A DNA stretch of 64,000 bases from Arachis hypogaea (taxonomy: Eukaryota; Streptophyta; Magnoliopsida; Fabales; Fabaceae), in assembly GCF_003086295.3 (NCBI RefSeq), contig NC_092054.1:15201878-15265877 (forward strand), in the 5' to 3' direction. Of this stretch, positions 39,401 through 50,775 are shown one piece after another (position 1 is the first letter of the stretch; the number at the start of each line of letters is the position of its first letter). A program made the translations under genes and the position numbers. Under the pieces are notes generated by a model. It was given only the letters and a program-made list of their open reading frames with translations, ran no database searches and was not told the origin of the DNA.

Positions 39401-42400
39401 AATCACTGTTTAAATATTTAGTACGTATTGGCTATAATTTATTTACAAGAACATTTTGTAATTTTACTAAGAAAAAGAAGGGTTAAAAGTTTATCCAATG
39501 TAACATATCACATTGTTTGAAAAAATATTTGGTTCCATAATTTGCTTTGTAAAAAATAAGAAAAAAAGAAATTTGTATATTATTAATATATATATTTAAT
39601 ATTATCTATCTGAAAATTATTCGAATAAAAATAGTTTAATTTAACGATTGATGTGGATTTTATATATATATATACAACAAATGAAAAGGAAACCATTGAA
39701 TAAAATATCAAAATAGTCAACTTCTTCGAAATCGTCAGAAATCATAATATATTTAGAATAGTTACTAGCTATATTATGAGCATGCAATAAACTAATAAGA
39801 TTTTGAAGATTTTGTGTCTGACCGTTTGCATACGAAATCTGTTACGTTGTCCAGGGGGTTACGTTGAAGTGGAGTATAATAATTAGACACTCAATTCAAT
39901 TCAATCATTATCAAATCAACATATTATTTATATATTAAAATTAATTATTAAAATTAATTATTAAAATTAATTATTAATATATTTATATATAAATAAATAA
40001 TTTAATTTATTTTTAATATATATTTATATTTTAATATATATTTTATATTAATAATTAATTTTAATAATTAATTTTAATGTATACATAATATAATGCGTTG
40101 AATAATTATATATCAAACAAAATTGACTTCTGGCAGTAGAGGTTATTTAAAAATTATAAAAATAGATGTGGCGTCCTAGTTATTTATGTTAAAGTGATAG
40201 ATCAAAATCGAAATGCGGTTCTGCAAGAGTGGTAAGACCTGCAGTTGACCCGCTTTGTATGAACTTATCTTCAACATAATATATAAAAATTTAGATATTT
40301 AAAAACATTCTCACTTCATATAAAAACTAAACATTCATAATTTAGATACTTACTCGATTAGAAAAAATAATATTTTTTAAATATATGTGTTTAATAAGAT
40401 ATTTAAAATACAATTAGCAAAAAGAAAAATTTATATTCACGTATATATAAAATTAATAATTAAAAATTATTAAATAATAATTTAATTAAATATATAATTT
40501 TTTGTCTTTCTTAGCACATAATTAATAAATAGAAGAAATTAAGGCTTAGCTTAAAAAGCCGGATTCTTTTTCTTTTATTTATTTATTAATTTATTTATTA
40601 ATAAAGTGAAAGATGAGGCATATTATATTGTCGTTCCTTTGTCTGTAAGGCACTAATATGACTCAGTTTCGTAAATATTGGATAAGAGATGAATGATCTG
40701 AATGAGATAGTAATATATCCTTTGACCTCATCTGTTGAATTCATGTTATGGGATAATACATATGGGACAAAAACATTACGTACTCTTTCGGTTTCTTACT
40801 TTTCTTTTTTTCTTTCTAAGTTTCCCTTTTGATTTTTGTTATTGACAATTTGTTTGTTTGACTGAATTTCTAAAAAAATTATATTTTTTCAAAAATTTCT
40901 TTTAAAAAAAAATTATAGAGAAATAAAATAATTTTATATTTAATTCAAAAATTTTTTTATTTATCAATTATATTTAGATATAATAATATAAAAATATTTT
41001 AATTTATTTATTATTTGAAAAATATTCTTTTTTAAAAAAAATATATTTAAAAAAATATAAATTATAATTTTTCAAAAAAATATTTTTTTATTTTTTAGTA
41101 TTTTTATTTTTATTATTAAAAATTTATTAAATATTTTAAAAATTAAAAAAATTAATTTTTTTATTATTTTTTTATCAACTTAATAACACTCAAACAAGTA
41201 CAATATGTATTTAATTAGTATATTCCAACTTTTTATGCAAAATTTATTATTCAATTATGAGTTATGTTGCTAATTCGTAAAAATATAGAAATCAAATATA
41301 AATAAAAGATTGCAAATCTAAATAATGAAAAAAAATATGAACGTAAATATATAAAATATAATAATTTATGTCTCTATTTTTATTACAAGTGTGTGAAAAT
41401 TATGTAATATATGAACGTAAATCATGGTTAGTCTATGTATAAAAATTAAATTTAATGCATTAATTATTTATTAGTAAGAAATTGTTGGTTTTTTAAAACT
41501 TATTTTTACTAATTAATTCTTAGTTACTAAAATTATTTTTTAATTAAACTAAGCTGACCAAAATAAGATAATAAATTAAAGTAATAAGTTAATGAGTTTT
41601 CCATTTTATAAACTCTTTACTTTTTTTGTTTATGTGTGACTAATTTTATACATCTCATACTTGCACAACATTAATAATTTTCGTATAAAAATGATAGTTA
41701 AAAATTTTATAATTATAACTTATTAGTCAAATATATTAAACAATTTAAAAATTTATATATGATGTCTTTCAATTATATTAGATATATACAAAAAAATCAA
41801 CCACCATTTTAATTATTAATATAAAATATATTTTAAAATATATAATGACTAATTCAATAATTAATTTTTAGTATTCATATATATATAATAATATTTTTGA
41901 AAAATATTAAAAAATTAATAAAATTTATTATTTTTTATCAACGTTAACCAACAATATTTAAAAGCATAAATTAAAAGTATATTAATAGATAAATGGATAA
42001 CTAAAGAAATTATGTTAATAATTAAAATATTAGCCGAAAACAATAAATTATGGTTCGTCGAATTTTTTATATTTTTTTGCCTTTACATAAAAACTTGGAG
42101 GGGTGGGTCACCTTATCGAGTATTGTTGGTTATGAAATTGAAAGATAAAAACTCAGTTACAGTCGATTTCACGTGAAGTTGATAAATAAAAGTCGTAAGA
42201 TGATTTGATTGATTTGACTAAATTTTTATCTAATGACACCTATTAAGGTGAAGTAGAATACACTTGAGTTCCACCAATTGAAAAGCTAAGAAGGGAGCAG
42301 AGAAAAGATAGATAGATAGGGCATACCATGAGAAGTGATTTAATGTCATTGTTGGTAAGCTTATACTCCCCATCAACCATAGCTGCATCTTCTTGAATTC

Positions 42401-43277
42401 CAAGTAGTACATCCACCAAATCCTTCTTATTATTACTACCATCACCATCACTTTCTTCCTTCTTTGCCATTTTATGCTCTTCAATAACCTTATCAAACAA
42501 TCCATCCAACGTTCTAAAAGTCTCTCTATACCTCCCAATCTTTCCACTAACCACATCAACCCAACCCAATGCCGGAAAATAATCCCCCACCGTAAACGCC
42601 GTCAAATAAATCATCACTCTCCTCGCCAAATCTTGAATCCCACCTTCTTCTCCGTACTTTCTTCCCAACGCGCACTTACAAACTATGTTGTTCGAACTCG
42701 AAACCACCATCTCCCCCAAGTTCACCGCTTCCTCGTTTGAACTCGCTCTCACCAACACCCTCACCATCTCTTCAACTTCCTCTTCTCGGATCGCTCTGAA
42801 TGATTGCACTCTTCTCGTGCTAAGAAGCTGAAGCACGCATATCTTCCTCTTCTGCCTCCAGTCGTCTCCGTAGAGCCCGAACCCGACGTCGGTGGCGCCG
42901 TACAACAAGATCTTCGTGGCCGTGTTTTGTGGCCGGTTTGAGAAAACTAGGTCGTAGTTTTTGGCTATCTCTTTTGCAAGTTCGGCGGATGAAACTACCA
43001 GAGTTGGGTTGGGTCTTTGACCCAATTGTAGCATCATGATGTCGCCGTAAGTTTTGGAGAGGTTTAGAAGAGAAAGGTGTGGGAGTGTGCCGAGCTGGAG
43101 GAGGTTTCTGATGAAGGGTAGTTTTGGTGGTGATGGAGGAAGGTTCATTGAATTGGGTTTGGATTTCTTTGTGTGGTTGAAGACGAAGAAGACGGTGATT
43201 GTAAAGAGTAGCCATAGGTGAATGTTGGAAAAAAGGGGTTCTTGGATTTGGTCGTAGATCCAAGTCTTGAAAGCCAT
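36458..43277 (-). CDS. Cytochrome P450, CYP71 family, three exons, intact
   Basis: Exons 43277-42327, 37663-37376 and 36796-36458; all junctions are GT-AG, phase 0. Together they make 525 residues. I chose ATG 43277 and not the in-frame ATG at 43370 because the latter lies upstream of or within the TATA tract (43338-43353) and the family N-terminus starts with the membrane anchor ([13 protein letters not shown]). Features: hinge [45 protein letters not shown] in the C-helix region, AGTDTT split from DIKSLLM by intron 1 (4663 bp), [20 protein letters not shown] starting exon 3, PERF, and heme loop [11 protein letters not shown]. It is an ER-bound monooxygenase; the substrate is unknown. Oddities: intron 1 hosts a Mutator-like element, and Arg stands where Gly is usual in PFIRNL. 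An extra intron 2 (579 bp) is present, whereas most CYP71-clade genes have one. Confidence 0.92.
37990..39295. mobile_element. Pack-MULE in intron 1 of the CYP71 gene
   Basis: Long terminal inverted repeats of about 200 bp begin CATTTTGGTC and continue through matching 'aattaattact', 'ttggtccctaacaatta', 'cacttaggtcc' and 'taacggaggac' blocks. A perfect 10-bp target duplication, GATATATACT, flanks the element (37980-37989 and 39296-39305). TSD length and TIR size fit the Mutator superfamily. Its interior is not transposase but a piece of a CYP94-like P450, so it is a Pack-MULE. It is spliced out with the host intron. Confidence 0.88.
38348..39075 (-). pseudogene. Captured CYP94-family P450 fragment
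   Basis: Read on the - strand, about 39075 to 38905 gives a hydrophobic anchor followed by [19 protein letters not shown]. Then, in another frame, [36 protein letters not shown] and [13 protein letters not shown] end at a stop (about 38721). After a gap come [51 protein letters not shown] and [10 protein letters not shown]. These are CYP94 landmarks (fatty-acid and jasmonate omega-hydroxylases) in the right order, covering roughly the N-terminal half. The block between FSTLR and the RRFSFD helix, where GRGIFNVDG and the C-helix belong, is missing. Stops after KLL-Q and PLPLI and at least one frameshift confirm it is non-functional. The I-helix, K-helix and heme loop are absent. Confidence 0.85.
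39306..42326 (-). other. Rest of CYP71 intron 1
   Basis: AT-rich intron sequence without a gene. It contains an AT-rich palindromic dispersed repeat (about 39935-40090) and homopolymer runs. The splice donor ATG|GTATGC is at 42326. Confidence 0.55.
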
Positions 43278-43337
43278 AACTGTGATTCTTATTATGTATA
43301 TCCTTTTGCGAAGCATAGAAGCCCATAACCCACTTGT

Positions 43338-43353
43338 ATATATATATATAGCC
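43338..43353 (-). promoter_or_regulatory. TATA tract of the CYP71 gene
   Basis: (TA)n run read on the - strand about 60-75 bp upstream of the chosen ATG (43277). It places transcription start at about 43310 and supports the internal Met over the one at 43370. Confidence 0.55.
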
Positions 43354-43399
43354 ACTGGCACTCTGCCCACTCATGTTAGCTCCATTCGTTATCATAAAC

Positions 43400-46005
43400 A
43401 GTTACATATATTAAAAGAGACGTGAAAACTCAACTGCTCGACTTGACTTCAGATAAAGCTGATAGGCGACAACTGTTATATGAAAATTTAGTTGAATCAT
43501 CTAATGATTCTTGTTTATCAACTTCATATAAAATCACCTGTATTTGAGTTTTTATCTAAAAAAAATTATATCATTTAATTTATAATTTATTGATATTCGT
43601 GTGATTCTTTTTGTGTAATGTTAATAAATAAAAATTATTACATATATTTTTAGTCTTATTTGGATCAACTTTATTTTTAAATTTGTAGTATATTTCGATG
43701 ACTTGTGAAGTAGTAAATGTTTTAAAATTTAATCTTTTTATATATATACAAAAATTTAGTCATTATATTAATTATTTAATTTTTATAAAATATATATTAA
43801 AAATAAATTAAATAATATATATTTATATATAAATATATGATAATTAATTTTTTGTGTCTATATATTATTAGATTCTATTTATTTTTTAATTAATATTAAA
43901 CTAATTGGTATGGGTTTCACAATTTTAGAATTAATATCCGAATTAATTAGGATCAAATTTAATAGGGTAAGATTTAATTGTACCTGATTATTCATTGAGT
44001 CTAAAATTAATATAATCGAATTAGATGGATAATCGGATTATTCATACCCACGAATATCCCTACTCATTGTTACTTATTTTGCATTTTCACTACTTTTTCT
44101 TTTTTTTTTTCTTCCTGTGATATAAAAAAAGCATAATAATACTAAGAAGATAATAACATAAAAATATTTTATATAATTTAATATTTATAATTATATATAT
44201 ATATATATATATAATATTTATAATTATATGTTTATTATATTTAAATTTATTTATTTATTTTATTAATAATTAATAAATATAAAATAAAAGAATTGAACTA
44301 ATTTAAACTTATTTTTATTATCTCTTGAACATTTTTTTTAATAAAGTGCACAACTAGAGCAATGAAAAATAAATGTAGTATTACATGTGTTTGGATTATA
44401 GTTTACAAACGAAAATTTGTATAAAATTGATTTTGCAAATTTGATTTTGATAAAAAAAATAATAAGTTTGTGTTAATATGATTTATATTTGATAACCTTT
44501 ATATCAAAATAGATTCTAATAAAATAAATGTTATTTGAACTATACTACTCATAATTATTTTTAGATGAAAAATTACTAAAAAAGACATTAATTTAAATAA
44601 TTTTTTATATTGAATAAATCTTATTAATTAATTTTATAATAAAATTAATATTTATTTACCAAATTAAAGTATCATATAAAAGCTGACAAAATATCAGAAG
44701 TTAACATATAAAATTACAATAAGAAGTAAATAAAATTTATATAAATAAAATCAAATAAAAAATAAAAAGTTTTATACACGACATAAATATAGTACAATAA
44801 AAAATAAAAAAATTATATAAAAAAATAATAAAAATATCATAAAAATTAATAAAAATAAGAATTTATATCAATAATATTTGTTATATGAATAAAAAAATAC
44901 AATAAAAATAAATAAAAAATTATACAAATAAAACTAAATAAAAATAAAAAAGACTTTAAAAAATATACATATAAAAAATAGTATAGTAAATGATAAAAAA
45001 AAATTCATATGAACTAAAAAATAGTATGAATTCTAAAAATATAACATCAAAATACTAAAAAAATAATATAAAAAATATTTATCATATAAATAAAAACAAT
45101 ACAATAAAAAACATAAAAATCAAAATATGAAAGAGAGTACTAAAAGTAATAAAAAAATTTTAAATATTTACCTAGACAGTGATTAAAACAGATCTATCTA
45201 AAAGATCTTGATGAAAAAAAAAATTTGAAACAAAAAATACAAAGAATTACGGAAAAAGTTATATGGTTACTTGTATCATTTTTATAGAAGAAAATGAAGG
45301 GTAGAGCTGGTAGAAAATGAATAAATTTTTTATCTAATTTCTCAACAGTAATCAACCTTCCCCAAGTAAATGCAGGAGTTACAATTTTTACTTTCACGTG
45401 AATGTACGTTTAGAGGTGGAAAGCATGTACTTCTACGTTCAGAAGTCTAAAAAATTGCCAAACATAAAAATAGAACGTTTCAAGACATTCAAACTGACTT
45501 CTCTTATTCCCGACGTAAATTCCAAACACATCTTATAATAACTTTCATGTTTAATTTGTAAAGTAGTATCACTTTCTTAACAGTAAATTATTATTAAGAG
45601 GGCATCCGTACGTTATGAATTTAATAAAATTAAAACTTGTAATTATTAAGACATTTTAAATAAATTTTGTAACTATTATTGGGATAGATATTGAATATAA
45701 TACTACACATTTAAATCTTTTTATATATGAACTAAGTTCAATTAAGTTAAATAATAAAGTTTGAAGTAATTTATGAAGTACGTACATTTCGCTGAGTTGT
45801 CGTGTTTGTGTATCGAATACATTTCGAATACAATATTCATTGACACTCGTCCGACACACGTGTTTGCTGTGTCCAACCATATCTTAATAAAAACTAAAAA
45901 ATTCTTTTTCGAACATGCTTGGACACATTTAAATACTATCACATGTCAGCATCCAACCTTATTCTTAACATGTATTATTGAAATAAATTTTGTAATAGTA
46001 TATAT
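43400..46005. other. AT-rich intergenic sequence, no gene seen
   Basis: Non-coding; contains a copy of the AT-rich palindromic repeat (about 43780-43870) and TA tracts (about 44190-44212). Short frames at 45194-45397 and 45656-46015 have no domain. Confidence 0.5.
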
Positions 46006-46239
46006 TATTATTTAGGTTTAATTACTCTGCAGGTCCCTATAGTTTCACCGAATTTTCAATTAGGTCCCTATACTTTTTTTCTTTTTAATTGGGTCCCTAT
46101 ACATTATTTTTTTTTCAATTAAGTCCCTGCCGTGAATATAACGTTTAAGATAACAGAATATTCTTGATAAAAAACGAATATTCTTGTCATTTGATTGGAT
46201 TAGCTAGCTGAACAAAAATGTAATTTTTCAAAATACCAA

Positions 46240-46606
46240 AAACACCCCTTTCATTTCGTCCCAAAGAAAAACAAACCCTAGGTTGCTCTCTGAAGATCGC
46301 GAGGATCGTCTGCTGCGTCTCCTGCGTCTCCTGCGTCCGTCGTCCGCGTCCGTGTCTGGCTTCCTCTGCAACGGACGCTTGGTGGTCTGCTGTCCGTCGC
46401 ATCCTCCCCTCTGCGCTGGTCTCCTCTGGTTTGTTCTGTTCGGAGATCTTCGGCGTTTCTCCATCCAAGCCGTCGCCGTCCCTCGCGGTGAAGCCCCTCG
46501 CCTGACGTCGCCGCGCCGCACCGTGCCGAGCCTCGTAGCGCCTGGCCTCCCATCCCCGCGTTGTGCCTCTGCTCCATCTCCTTCTACTTGAACTATCTGC
46601 AAACAG
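46240..46606 (+). other. GC-rich exon-like captured segment
   Basis: Sharply GC-rich against flanks near 30% GC. It holds overlapping open frames on both strands, none with a recognisable domain, so coding is doubtful. It begins after AAACCCTAGG and ends CAAACAG|GTAAAA (donor-like, 46607), the look of a first exon or 5' leader with its splice donor taken from a host gene. The origin is not recognised. Confidence 0.5.
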
Positions 46607-47062
46607 GTAAAAAAAAAAAAGCCTCTTTTTTCAGTTTTAAAACTTCATGTTTATGCTTATTTTATTTTGTTTAAAAATATGGCATTGGTTGATTATCGAT
46701 TTGTTGAATTGATTTCTGAATTATTTTGATATAATAGTTTATTTAGGGTTTACAATATGGATATTTATATATAGGGATTTTGTTAAAAGAGGGAAATTTT
46801 TACTGTCAAGCAGGGCAAATTTTGCTTTTTTCCAACAATAAATGGTGTCCTGCTTCTGCAGGCTTCAATGCCTCTTGATTTTTCTTTTCAATTCTCATGG
46901 ATGATTTAGAATTTTGCTATAAATTAGAAGTTTTATATTTAAGGTCTAATGGAAGCCGAAAGCCATTAGACATAATGTCATTTCATATTGATATTGCAAT
47001 ATATGCCATCCCCTATTTGGCACCTTGGATAGATTCTGGTCATCTGCTCACATATTGAGTTT

Positions 47063-47454
47063 TATGCTCCAGAGTATGGCGGCTGCGGCTTCTTAATGGA
47101 GAAGGCCGATATATATAGTTTTGGGGTTTTGATTCTTGTGATTGTGTCGGGAAGAAGGCCGCTACATGTTCTGGCATCTCCCATGAAGCTTGAGAAAGCT
47201 AATTTGATCAGCTGGTGTAGGCATCTTGCTCAAGCGGGTAACATTTTAGAACTAGTGGACGAGAAATTGAAGGAACATTACAACAAGGACCAAGCAAGCC
47301 TTTGTATCAACTTGGCGCTTGCTTGCTTGCAAAAAATTCCAGAGTTTGAAAGGGGAGATGGATCTTGAAAGGGGAGATGGATCTTCCGCCACTTCCATTT
47401 GAGTTCTCCCCTTCACCACCTTCCAGATTATATAGCAGATCAAGGAGAAAATAG
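47063..47454 (+). pseudogene. Captured receptor-like kinase C-terminus
   Basis: Reads YAPEYGGCGFLMEKADIYSF, then GVLILVIVSGRRPLHV, NLISWCRHLAQAGNILELVD and ASLCINLALACLQKIPE. This is kinase subdomains VIII (APE) through XI of an RLK/Pelle-type kinase. After a lost stretch it resumes with LKGEMDLPPLPFEFSPSP and SRLYSRSRRK before a stop. The order resembles the end of RLKs of the At1g80870 type. A duplicated 'gaaaggggagatggatctt' (about 47353-47390) and the missing RPD segment mark internal rearrangement. No catalytic Lys or HRD loop is present, so it cannot be an active kinase. About 270 bp after the stop look like a captured 3' UTR. Confidence 0.8.
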
Positions 47455-48236
47455 AAGGGCACTGTTGAATAGGTTTAGGTGTTTAGCGATGTTCATGGAA
47501 CCTGAATGATTCATGTTGTATGTATATCATGGAAACTACAAGTTGCATAAACTCTGTTTGTAATTGTATGTATCCTTGTCAATTGTGAGTGTGCAGTTGC
47601 AGCATTGGGTAGCTTAGCTCTTCATTGTAATAGGTAAGGGCAGAAGGCTATTTGTTAGTTGCAGTTTGTTTTTCAAGAGATCAAATTGTCTTGCAAGGGC
47701 TCCCCTAACATGACACCAGTACACCACTGGTTTCTTACTTTCTTTTATATTAAGAGAAAATTAACCCTATTCGTCAACACATAAAGCATAGTTGAAGTTC
47801 AACTAAATCATTCTAATATATTCTTAAAGATAAGGTATTTTGAAAGTAAAAAAAATAAAGAGAAGATATTTTTGGTATAATTTGTATATAAATAAGAAAA
47901 AAATGACAGTGATAAAATAAAAGGGATTATAGGAATATTTTTTATGTCGTCGAATCATTAAATAAGGATTATAAGAATATCTTTCATTGAATATTTATAA
48001 TTTCTCTAAATTTTCAATTAGGTCCCTATATTTTTTTCCTTTCAATTAGGTCCTTAGGGGTATACAAGTAATTTCACAATTCACTAACATTTTTTTAACG
48101 TTTAACGTTAACAAGGACTAAATTGAAAAAAAAAATAATGTATAGGGACCCAATTGAAAAGAAAAAAAGTATAGGAACCTAATTGAAAATTCGATGAAAC
48201 TATAGGGACCTGTAGAGTAATTAAACCTATTATTTA

Positions 48237-48338
48237 TTAACAAAAATATATTTTAAATATTTTATATAATTAATAATATATTAAAAATAATTTATATTTT
48301 AATATCAATATAATATTAAATATTATTACGATTTATAT

Positions 48339-48388
<50 letters not shown>

Positions 48389-49725
48389 TGTCTATGTGTT
48401 TTATAAAATTTTAAAATTTGTGAATCGCTTGTAGTATCTATACATCATAAAAGATAATGTTATCCATAATTTATTTTTGTTGATTTTAAATTAATTTAAT
48501 TAGACTTAATTAATAAAAATATTTAAATAAGTAGTAGTATTATTAGGTTAAAAGGTTGAACACATTTAAACGTGCTCACGATGTCGGGCCTCCTAACAGA
48601 GAACTAATGTTAAATGTGACCTAGGCATGCATAAGTGATGTCAATTGTAAGACTTTTTATATTTAAAAGTTTAGAATTATATTTTTGATGAAATTTGTAC
48701 ATTATTATTGACCACACTTTAAGTTTAAAAAAGATTCTTATGTAAAATCATTGTTATATAATTTAAGCTTTTAGAAGAGATAAAAAGTCAGAATAACTAT
48801 ATTTGAAGCCAAAATTATAATTTATAAGTTATATACATCATATTTTTAATTGTTGATTTTGTATGAAAAATGAGTTTATAAAATATTAAAATAGTCATTG
48901 CTTTTATGTGAGAGACTATTTCCCCAATCCCCGCAATATGTAAATCCGGGAACAAAATGTATGTTACATATCTATAAATTTAACGCGTAATTTTGAAATT
49001 CAAGTATGATTATTAATAGGCTTAAAATTTAGAATGGTGATGAGATCTCTATTTTAAAGATTATGTAAGAAAGGAATTAAAACAGCCTGACGAGAAGAAG
49101 GTGGTTGAATTGCTAACACGAATGTATGTGTTTAGATATCACATTTAGGCAGGGCAGTTAAAATGAGCTAATACTGTTAAAAAAAATTAATTTGATTAAT
49201 CCGGGGGAAAAAAAAAGAACTGACCCATTAACTTGTTTAATTTTGTTTTATTTTTTTTTTCAATCTCACCCAAATTTCCAAACGGAAATGTTTGGTAACA
49301 AAAAAAAAATCAGCCAAAAACAGCCGTAACTTGTCTTATTTAGCATTTATTAATTGTTACGACAATTAATTAATGTTAAATAAGGCAAGTTCTGCGTATT
49401 TTTTTTTTTCTACCTAGTATTACCCATTCCCAAAATTGATTATTTTGGTTTTCCTTTATAGAAAAAATTTGACAATATGAAAGAGGGAAACGAGTTTAGT
49501 CTGTTTAGTTTGATAAGCTTTTTTTTTTTTTTATGGCTCAGGTCAGTATTTTAGAAGCTTATACATATTTAATATGTGATTTATATGAATTGTTTAATAA
49601 TCTACTTAAAATAATACACCATGGTATAGTTGACCCGTGACAGCCCTACATTAGAGGAGTAGGGTGTCATATTAAAACAATAGAAAATATTATAGGATCG
49701 AGTCATGTCACGCATAAGAAGATAG
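48237..49725. other. AT-rich intergenic sequence, no gene seen
   Basis: Non-coding, with a long (AT)n tract at about 48342-48385 and a short inverted repeat near 49330-49390 ('cttgtcttatttagcattt' against its complement). No gene seen. Confidence 0.5.
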
Positions 49726-49730
49726 GATTA

Positions 49731-50112
49731 TGTTACGGATTCGACCCACGGATCCTACACCCAGAACGGTCTCTGAATCCGGTTATCAGGGTCCGACCCC
49801 CTTCGCCCTTCCAGAAGGCCCGAAATCAGCCCACTAGAGCTCCTAACCAACTTTCGAATTCAAACGTCTCCCTTATCTTAGCCAAATAAGATAAGATAAG
49901 ATATTCACTATCACCTATAAATAGAGGACCCAGGTCCCTCCAGGTATTCATTCATTCTTCACACCTTCTACCTCTTAGATCTATTCTGACTTGAGCGTCG
50001 GAGTATCTTTGCAGGTACCACCCCCCATTGCTCCAGGCAAGTGATCCGGCATCTGCCTCAACCCGCAAGTTCTCGATCCATTTCTCAACCCGTACCAGAG
50101 ACATCTTGTACA
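49731..50112 (+). repeat. 5' LTR of the gag-protease element
   Basis: 382 bp, TGTTACGG...GTACA. Contains 'aagataagataagata' repeats and a TATA box (49916-49924). Confidence 0.92.
49916..49924 (+). promoter_or_regulatory. TATA box in 5' LTR
   Basis: TATAAATAG within the LTR, repeated in the 3' LTR (about 56476-56484). It is the likely core promoter of the element. Confidence 0.65.
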
Positions 50113-50132
50113 TTGGCGCCGTCTGTGGGGAC
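50113..50132 (+). other. Primer-binding site
   Basis: TTGGCGCCGTCTGTGGGG immediately follows the LTR end. The TGGCGCC start is shared by many plant Ty3/gypsy elements. I did not determine which tRNA pairs with it. Confidence 0.7.
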
Positions 50133-50150
50133 TTTGCAACGTTGTGGCGG

Positions 50151-50222
50151 CATGGCGGATAACTCAGAAGAGCAATCATCAAACTCAGATTTCTTGCGTG
50201 TAACTGAGAGCAAAAAGGAATA
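50151..50222 (+). pseudogene. First gag start (truncated)
   Basis: ATG at 50151 opens MADNSEEQSSNSDFLRVTES and stops at 50220-50222, exactly where the tandem array starts. The second gag start (51154) opens MTENLEEQSSTRHPN and is preceded by the same 'cgtggcggc'. This copy looks like the original gag N-terminus cut off by the captured DNA. Confidence 0.6.
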
Positions 50223-50775
50223 ATGTTTCCTTAACTTGCATCACCTTTGCATGTTTATGCATCCTTTCGCCCTACTCCAACGGTGAAATCCCAAAGGAAT
50301 AATGTTTCCTTAACTTGCATCACCTTTGCATGTTTATGCACCCTTTCGCCCTACTCCAACGGCGAAATCCCAAAGGAATAATGTTTCCTTAACTTGCATC
50401 ACCTTTGCAGGTTTATGCACCCTTTCGCCCTACTCCAACGGCGAAATCCCAAAGGAATAATGTTTCCTTAACTTGCATCACCTTTGCAGGGATAACACAC
50501 CTTCGCCCTACTCCAACGGCGAAATCCCAAAGGAATAATGTTTCCTTAACTTGCATCACCTTTGCATGTTTATGCACCCTTTCGTCCTACTCCAACGGCG
50601 AAATCCCAAAGGAATAATGTTTCCTTAACTTACATTACCTTTGCAGCGATAACACACCTTCGCCCTATTCCAACGGCGAAATCCCAAAGGAACAATGTTA
50701 CTTGCAATTACCTTCTTAGTGATAACACTCTTTATGCACCCTCGCCCTATTCCAACGGTGAAATTCCAAAACCTC
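50218..50775 (+). repeat. Tandem array (~78 bp x 7) built from isoflavone synthase 5' coding DNA
   Basis: Seven head-to-tail units begin 'ggaa(t/c)aatgtt' (about 50218, 50296, 50374, 50453, 50532, 50610, 50688). Each contains a stretch reading RPTPTAKS, in some units HLRPTPTAKS, which matches the start of legume isoflavone synthases just after the membrane anchor. The 'aatgtt...aacttgca...tgtttatgcac' part before it is plausibly a decayed version of the first codons. The last unit runs on into the rest of the IFS-like exon. Divergence between units is small (mainly 'catgttta' against 'cagggataac'). Confidence 0.75.

Larger units (their letters stand above)
46015..48227. mobile_element. Pack-MULE with captured kinase fragment
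   Basis: Starts GGTTTAATTACTCT and ends in the exact inverse. The inverted repeats run about 115 bp (blocks 'aggtccctatagtttca', 'gaattttcaattaggt', 'aattgggtccctatacatta'). A perfect 9-bp target duplication TATTATTTA flanks it (46006-46014 and 48228-48236), diagnostic for Mutator-type insertion. It carries two unrelated host-like pieces: a GC-rich exon-like block (46240-46606) and a receptor-like-kinase C-terminus (47063-47454). No transposase is present. The short MITE at 7078-7427 has the same termini. Confidence 0.92.

Noticed and set aside
43277..43370. Upstream in-frame ATG (43370) as the start of the CYP71 protein
   Set aside because: It lies upstream of the TATA tract and the 31 extra residues do not fit the family N-terminus.
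44345..45550. Possible long-TIR element ('gtgtttgga' at both ends)
   Set aside because: Only short similarity at the presumed ends and no target duplication found.
46228..46602. Arg/Gly-rich frames on both strands of the GC-rich block
   Set aside because: High GC removes stop codons in all frames; no recognisable domain, so no protein claimed.
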